A stretch of DNA of 64,000 nucleotides, from assembly GCF_000177195.2 (NCBI RefSeq), contig NC_015953.1:1426001-1490000 (forward strand). The letters are read 5' to 3'. Within the stretch, counting starts at the first letter, position 1, and every line of letters starts with the position of its first letter. Below, piece after piece: positions 59,519-64,000 of this stretch. The notes under the pieces are model-generated. The model saw only the letters and a program-made list of their open reading frames with translations. It was not told the DNA's origin and ran no database searches. A program made the position numbers and the translations under genes. This DNA is from Streptomyces sp. SirexAA-E. GTDB taxonomy: Bacteria; Actinomycetota; Actinomycetes; Streptomycetales; Streptomycetaceae.

Positions 59519-59589
59519 ACGCCGATGAAGCTAGAGCGCCCCCCATGTTTCGTCAACGCTTCTGACAAAAGACGTTCCGGAGACGTACG

Positions 59590-60392
59590 CGGCGGCGCCG
59601 GATCGGCCGTCGCCCTGCGTGGCCGACGGCAGGTCGGGAAGTCCCGTCCGGTCCAGGAGTTCTGTGACCGGACGCGGGAGCCGTACGTCTTCTTCACCGC
59701 CACGAAAGGCGCGTCCGCCCTCGAAGGGCTGGCCGACTTCGCCGCCGAGCTGCGGGAATCACCCCTGGCGCCGAACCCGGACGTGGTGCCGGAACAGGCC
59801 CCCACCAGTTGGCCGGACGCCTTCCGGATGCTCGCCTCCGCGCTCCCGGACGCACCGGCGGTCGTCGTACTCGACGAGCTCCCCCGGCCGGCCGAGCAGG
59901 ACGCCGTGTTCGACGGGGCGCCGCAGACCGCCTGGGACCGGCTCCTCTCCCACCGGCCGGTCCTGGTGCTCCTGCTCGGCAGCGACCTGCACATGATGGA
60001 GAGGTTCACCGCCTACGACCGGGCGAGGCCGCGCCGTCGAACCCCTCGTCAGGGACGCGCTCGGACTGGCCGCCGTGGCGGACGTGTTCCCGTGGCCGGA
60101 CGCCGAGGCCGTCGGAGGCCGGTGGAACCGGCGGTTCGATCCGGCGGTGGACCTGATCGGCGCGGACCGCACGCCGGCGGCTCGGACGGTGTTCTACGCG
60201 GGCTCGGTCAAGTGGCTGGACGGCCCCTTCGACCAGCGCGACTTCGCCGCACTGCGGCAGGGGGCGGCCCAGGTCCCGGGCTTCGTCCCGGAGTCGTCGG
60301 GCCTGGTCGTCGTCTCCCGGGCCGGTACGCACGGGCCGGTCGACGCGGACCTGGTCCGGGGGCCGGGAGAGGTCGTCGGAGCCTGGCGGTAG
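59590..60392 (+). pseudogene. Degraded AAA ATPase gene (archaeal-type ATPase with DUF234 end)
   Basis: The first half (to about 60017) has Walker A GRRQVGKSRPVQEFCDRT, VFFTATKGASALEGLADFAAEL and Walker B VVVLDELPRPAEQD, ending at LLGSDLHMMERFTAYDRA. Then the frame is lost. In a shifted frame from about 60020 the C-terminal domain resumes: AVEPLVRDALGLAAVADVFPWPDAEAVGGRWNRRFDPAVDLIGADR to GPGEVVGAWR. About 150 residues normally between these parts are missing, and the N-terminus before Walker A is also gone. No start codon with ribosome site is evident, so this is a pseudogene. Confidence 0.78.
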
Positions 60393-60453
60393 GCGGCGCG
60401 CGCCCGCCGCCGGGCTCCGGTCACCTCACCGCGAGGCGGGCGGACGCTCCGGG

Positions 60454-61632
60454 TCATCCGGCGAGGCGGCCGAGCGCGCTCGCGACGGCGTCCAGGTCCG
60501 GCCCGGAGGCCAGCCCCGCGTGGTACAGGCGCAGTTCGGTGGCGCCCAGCGAGCGGGCGTGCGCCGCGTCCCGCTCCAGGGTGGCGGGGCTCCCGCCCAT
60601 GCCGCTGACCACACCGAAGTTGGCGGCCAGCACCCCGCCGCGCCCGGCGAAGGGCCCGAGGACGGCCTCACGCGCCGCGTCCCCGCCGGTGCAGGGCAGC
60701 ACCACCCCGTCCGCGGTGGACAGGATGTGCGCGGGGTCCACCCCGACGTTGGCGCCGGTGCGGTACGGGGCCGGGTCGGCGTGCAGCAGGACCTGGAAGC
60801 CGTCGGGCGCCTCGCGCCGTACGGCGGCGACGGCCGCCTCCTGGAGCCGGCGGGCGACCTGGTCGCGCCACTGCCGGGTGGCGTCGGCGAGACCGGCCCC
60901 GAGCAGCTCGCGGACACCGGACCAGCCCGAAGCGCCGGAGCCCTGTCCGGCCCAGACCGGTTCCAGGGCGCGCCGCACCGCACCGGCGAGCTCACCGGCG
61001 TCCAGCCCGGTTCCCGCGTACCCGGAGCGGCAGTCGGGGCAGAAGCACAGCGACATCAGGTACTGGGCCGCGTCCCCGAGGCCGACCCCGGCGGTCTTGT
61101 CGTGGGCGTGCAGATGGGCGAAGCCGTACCAGCCGCAGGACTCCAGCTCGGTCCCCGACGCCCCGGGGCGTACGGCGGCCTCGGCGGCCAGGTCCACCAG
61201 GTAGGCGTGGACGGCGTCCTGGGCGATGCACGGCGCCCACGGGTAGCGGTCACCGTAGGCGTTGACCACCGAGGTCCCCGGATGCTCGGCGCCGAGCCGG
61301 GAGTTGTGCGCGAGCACCACCCAGGTGTGCACCTGGAGCCCGGCGCCGGCCAGCGCCTCGGCCGCCTCGGCGTACGGGTCCTCGCCCGCCACCCAGGACT
61401 GCGGGAAGGGGCGCAGGTCGCGCCCCTTCCAGCGCGCCGCGTCCGGCGGGTAGAGCACCGCGGCGTGTTCCGCGGTGACGATCCGGTGGCCGGGGTGGCG
61501 CGGGGTCAGGGCCCGGGTGGAGTGGTAGGCGGAGGCCAGGGTGGCCTGCCGGACGCCGAGTCGGGCCAGACGGGCCGCCGCGTCCGGGTCGCCGACGACG
61601 TCCCAGGGGTAGACGAAGGCGGAGGCCCTCAC
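60454..61632 (-). CDS. Uncharacterised Cys-motif protein coupled to kdgD
   Basis: 392 aa, GTG at 61632 overlapping the kdgD stop by GTGA. No signal peptide. The sequence looks like a TIM-barrel glycosidase relative: ASAFVYPWDVVGDPDAAARLARLGVRQATLA, VHTWVVLAHNSRLG, NAYGDRYPWAPCIAQDAV, ESCGWYGFAHLHAHDK, SLCFCPDCRSGYA with three close cysteines, and ILSTADGVVLPC. I do not recognise a named function. Similar proteins in Streptomyces are called alanine-rich or hypothetical. Strict coupling with KdgD makes a role in uronate or aldarate breakdown likely. Confidence 0.82.
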   Translation of the reverse strand: MRASAFVYPWDVVGDPDAAARLARLGVRQATLASAYHSTRALTPRHPGHRIVTAEHAAVLYPPDAARWKGRDLRPFPQSWVAGEDPYAEAAEALAGAGLQVHTWVVLAHNSRLGAEHPGTSVVNAYGDRYPWAPCIAQDAVHAYLVDLAAEAAVRPGASGTELESCGWYGFAHLHAHDKTAGVGLGDAAQYLMSLCFCPDCRSGYAGTGLDAGELAGAVRRALEPVWAGQGSGASGWSGVRELLGAGLADATRQWRDQVARRLQEAAVAAVRREAPDGFQVLLHADPAPYRTGANVGVDPAHILSTADGVVLPCTGGDAAREAVLGPFAGRGGVLAANFGVVSGMGGSPATLERDAAHARSLGATELRLYHAGLASGPDLDAVASALGRLAG

Positions 61633-62588
61633 TTGGCCTCCCCCGCCCGGTGCTTCTCCAGCAGGGCGCGCCCGGACGCGATGATCCCGGTCAGCTCCTC
61701 GATGTGCGCGGCCGGGGGTTCGGTGAGCGGGGTGCGCACCTCGCCGACGGCCAGGCCGCCCAGCCGCACGCCCGCCTTCACCAGCGACACCGCGTAGCCG
61801 CGGCCCTTGGCCCGCAGCTCGACGAGCGGCCGGTAGAAGTGGTCCAGCAGCCCGTTGACCAGGTCGTCGTCGCCGCTGCCCAGCGCCCGGTGGAAGGCCA
61901 GGGCGATGTCCGGGGCGAAGGCGAAGACGGCGGACGAGTAGAGCGTGATGCCGATGCCCCGGTAGGCGAGGCCGGTGAGTTCGGCGGTGGGCAGCCCGTT
62001 GAAGTACAGGAAGTCCTGCTCGGGCAGCCCGGTGCGCACGGCACTGACGATGCGCTGCATCAGGTCGAGGTCGCCGTAGCCGTCCTTGAGGCCGATGATC
62101 CCGGGGGTCCGGGCGAGGGCGAGGACGGTCTCGGGGGTGAAGACGGCGTTGTCCCGCTGGTAGACGATCGTCTCCAGGCCGGTGGCGGCGGCGAGCGCGG
62201 TGTAGTGGGCCAGCAGCCCTTCCTGGTCGGCCACGACGAGGTACGGGGGCATGGCGAGCAGCCCGTCGGCGCCCGCCTCCTCGGCGAGCCGCGCGTACCG
62301 GACCGCGAGTGCGGTGCCGTAACCGGCGCCGGCGACGACGGGCACCGCTCCCGCCGTCTCCTCGACCGCGGCGGCGACCACGAGCCGGAACTCCTCGGGG
62401 GTCAGCGCGTGGAACTCGCCCGTGCCGCAGCAGGCGAAGACCGCGGCGGCGCCGGCGTCCACCCCGGCCCGCACATGTGCGCGGAAGGCCGCGAGGTCGA
62501 CGCCGCCGTCCGGCCCGTAGGCGGTGACGGGGAAGAAGAGCGGCCCGGCGACAGCGGTGAGTCGGGCGGCGAGGGGGGCTGAGGTCAC
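61629..62588 (-). CDS. kdgD: 5-dehydro-4-deoxyglucarate dehydratase
   Basis: 319 aa, GTG at 62588 with GGGAGCG upstream. DapA superfamily barrel: LFFPVTAYGPDGGVDLAAF, FACCGTGEFHALTPEEF, GAGYGTALAVRYARLAEEAGADGLLAMPPYLV, Tyr143 in ETIVYQRDN, Schiff-base Lys168 in IIGLKDGYGDL. These features fit KdgD, which converts 5-keto-4-deoxyglucarate into alpha-ketoglutaric semialdehyde and CO2. KGSADH at 38.3 kb would finish the route. Divergent from uronate dehydrogenase. Confidence 0.93.
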   Translation of the reverse strand: MTSAPLAARLTAVAGPLFFPVTAYGPDGGVDLAAFRAHVRAGVDAGAAAVFACCGTGEFHALTPEEFRLVVAAAVEETAGAVPVVAGAGYGTALAVRYARLAEEAGADGLLAMPPYLVVADQEGLLAHYTALAAATGLETIVYQRDNAVFTPETVLALARTPGIIGLKDGYGDLDLMQRIVSAVRTGLPEQDFLYFNGLPTAELTGLAYRGIGITLYSSAVFAFAPDIALAFHRALGSGDDDLVNGLLDHFYRPLVELRAKGRGYAVSLVKAGVRLGGLAVGEVRTPLTEPPAAHIEELTGIIASGRALLEKHRAGEAK

Positions 62589-62631
62589 GGGCGCTCCCTG
62601 AGCAGATCCAGCGTGCACAATTATGATCGGT

Positions 62632-62647
62632 GTCCATATTTCTGAAC
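62632..62647. promoter_or_regulatory. Putative IclR-type operator upstream of kdgD
   Basis: GTCCATATTTCTGAAC matches 11 of 16 positions of GTTCGGTATTCTGAAC (39851-39866), including the whole right half TTCTGAAC. It lies 44-59 nt before the kdgD start. Confidence 0.5.
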
Positions 62648-62730
62648 GCGGCCACGCTAAGCCAGCCTCGCGGCGCCGGTCAAGACGAGTGCGGCCGACC
62701 CGATGCGGAACCCGTGCTTCCGGGTCACAC

Positions 62731-62759
62731 TTGACGGATCGGCCGCGACTTCCTAGCTT
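62731..62759 (+). promoter_or_regulatory. Sigma-70-type promoter of udh
   Basis: TTGACG, a 17-nt spacer and TAGCTT. The implied 5' leader of about 135 nt before the udh ATG contains no clear secondary structure. The gap 62589-62900 between the divergent genes holds this promoter and the kdgD operator; nothing else is seen. Confidence 0.7.
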
Positions 62760-62900
62760 GTCCACGCATGTGAATGTCATCCATGGATTTGACGCATCGC
62801 GCGGACACGCCCTGCCCGGCCGCCGCGCACCCCGTCCGCTCCGCCCCGCGGCACCGCCGCCCGCGCACCGCGTCCGTGTCCCGCACCGAGGAGATCCCGT

Positions 62901-63710
62901 ATGCCCGCTCCCCGCACCGTCCTGCTCACCGGCGCCGCCGGCGGCCTCGGCACCCTGATGCGGGGGCTGCTCCCCGCGTACGGCTACGAGCTCCGCCTCT
63001 TCGACGTCGTCCCCGTCGAGGGCGAACCGGACGCCGTCGTCGCGGACCTCTGCGACAAGGACGCGGTGCGCGAGGCCGTGCGGGGCGTCGACGCGATCAT
63101 CCACTTCGCGGGCATCTCGCTGGAAGCCCCGTTCGACAAGATCCTCCGCTCCAACATCGAGGGCACGTACAACCTGTACGAGGCGGCGCGCGAGGAGGGG
63201 GTCGGGCGGATCGTGTTCGCCTCCTCCAACCACGCCATCGGCTACACCCCGCGCCCCCAGGACGGCGACCCGCTGATCCCGGTCGACACCCCGCGCCGCC
63301 CGGACACCTTCTACGGGCTGTCCAAGTCCTTCGGCGAGGACCTCGCCCAGCTCTACTGGGACAAGCACGGCCTGGAGACCGTCTCCGTGCGCATCGGCTC
63401 CTGCTTCATGGAGCCGACCTCGGTGCGGATGCTCTCCGTCTGGATGAGCCCCGGCGACGGCGCGCGCCTCTTCCACGCGGCGCTGACCGCCGAAGGCGTG
63501 GAGCACACCGTGGTCCACGGGTCCTCCGCCAACACCCGCCTGTGGTGGGACCTGTCGAGCGCCCGCGCCCTGGGATACGAGCCGCAGGACGACTCCGAGC
63601 AGTACGCGGACAAGCTCGTCGCCGAACACGGGGAGCTGGACCCGGACAACCCCGACCACGCCCGCGTCGGCGGCCACTTCGTGACGAACCCGCCGATCTG
63701 GCCGCACTGA
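62901..63710 (+). CDS. udh: Uronate dehydrogenase
   Basis: 269 aa extended-type short-chain dehydrogenase, ATG at 62901 with GAGGAGAT upstream. NAD-binding GAAGGLG (11-17), DLCDKDAVREAVRGVDAIIHFAG, the Ser of VFASSNHAIGYTP, and catalytic Tyr138/Lys142 in FYGLSKSFGEDL. SVRIGSCFMEPTSVRMLSVWMSPGD is the uronate dehydrogenase signature. Oxidises D-galacturonate or D-glucuronate to the aldarolactone, the first step of the oxidative uronate route that continues through KdgD and KGSADH. Divergent from kdgD. Confidence 0.93.
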   Translation: MPAPRTVLLTGAAGGLGTLMRGLLPAYGYELRLFDVVPVEGEPDAVVADLCDKDAVREAVRGVDAIIHFAGISLEAPFDKILRSNIEGTYNLYEAAREEGVGRIVFASSNHAIGYTPRPQDGDPLIPVDTPRRPDTFYGLSKSFGEDLAQLYWDKHGLETVSVRIGSCFMEPTSVRMLSVWMSPGDGARLFHAALTAEGVEHTVVHGSSANTRLWWDLSSARALGYEPQDDSEQYADKLVAEHGELDPDNPDHARVGGHFVTNPPIWPH

Positions 63711-63785
63711 CCCGGCCGGGGACCTCGCGGGACCGGCGCGCAATTCACGCGACAGCGGCGGGCCCCCGCGGTCACCATGGGCGCC

Positions 63786-64000
63786 ATGCCGAGACCATCC
63801 GGATTCCAGTACGAGCAGCACGGCGACGCGAGCGTCACGATCACCCACCACGGCCGCCCGGCGGGGACGTTGCGCGGCGGCCGGGCCGACAAGTTCCTCG
63901 CCGAGGTGGCCTCGGGCGACGCCCAGCTGGTGATGGCGCGCTGGACGGGGGCGTACAGGCACGGCAACGAACGGACGGCCCGCGCCCACCCCCGCAACCG
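63786..64000 (+). CDS. Small conserved hypothetical protein, 3' end outside window
   Basis: Frame open from ATG 63786 (or 63777, three codons earlier) to the window end: MPRPSGFQYEQHGDASVTITHHGRPAGTLRGGRADKFL then LVMARWTGAYRHGNERTARAHPRN. I know this as a short Streptomyces protein without function, usually ending soon after HPRNR, so only a few residues may be missing. No domain is assigned. Confidence 0.7.
   Translation, partial: MPRPSGFQYEQHGDASVTITHHGRPAGTLRGGRADKFLAEVASGDAQLVMARWTGAYRHGNERTARAHPRN

Overview
The window is high-GC actinobacterial DNA and is almost certainly from a Streptomyces chromosome core region. It has very high G+C, many GTG starts, dense ATGA/GTGA overlaps, a B12-riboswitch-led cobalamin cluster, an ectABCD operon, an LAxTG sortase substrate, and ABC sugar importers with no ATPase gene of their own. 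From memory, the gene order resembles the S. coelicolor region that runs from the phosphate transporter and cobalamin genes through ectABCD to a pectinolytic region. All calls come from reading the sequence; no database search was run.

Region 1 (1-4.6 kb): a partial conserved protein, an alpha/beta hydrolase and a class II aldolase point left. A low-affinity phosphate transporter (pit) with a clear PHO box and a small membrane protein point right. Region 2 (4.6-14.1 kb): a cobalamin riboswitch leads into cobD, cobQ, a fused chelatase I/D subunit, cobO and cobB, with a ZIP transporter and a CbiG_C-CobC fusion behind. CobN is absent between cobQ and the chelatase gene, and the cobQ frame there runs through a dispersed-type repeat. 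Region 3 (14.1-18 kb): an LAETG cell-wall protein, an amidohydrolase and a class V PLP enzyme. Region 4 (18-23.3 kb): the ectoine/hydroxyectoine operon, a VOC-DinB fusion and a MarR-like protein.

Region 5 (23.3-31.3 kb) is a galactan utilisation locus: secreted GH53 endo-galactanase and GH42 beta-galactosidase on one strand, a sugar ABC importer and LacI repressor on the other, with LacI-type operators between them. Region 6 (31.3-36.2 kb): an ene-reductase/MarR pair with twin operators and a PLP enzyme. Then comes a scar of accessory DNA: a short HNH nuclease, the tail of an XRE/TPR regulator and the tail of a protein kinase joined head to head.

Region 7 (36.5-63.7 kb) is a large pectin utilisation system. 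It encodes three pectate lyases (two PL1, one PL3), a CE8 pectinesterase, a CE12-type acetylesterase, a GH43 enzyme, a DUF6807 protein, a Gfo/Idh/MocA oxidoreductase and a sugar ABC importer. Catabolic genes follow: an IlvD/Edd sugar-acid dehydratase with a DapA-family partner and GntR regulator, KdgD, uronate dehydrogenase and alpha-ketoglutaric semialdehyde dehydrogenase with an IclR regulator. The genes outline a route from extracellular pectin through oxidised sugar acids to alpha-ketoglutarate. Related 16-bp sites in front of the semialdehyde dehydrogenase/iclR pair and kdgD suggest one regulator joins loci about 23 kb apart. A penicillin-binding protein, an ECF sigma factor with a membrane partner, and a degraded AAA ATPase sit among these genes.
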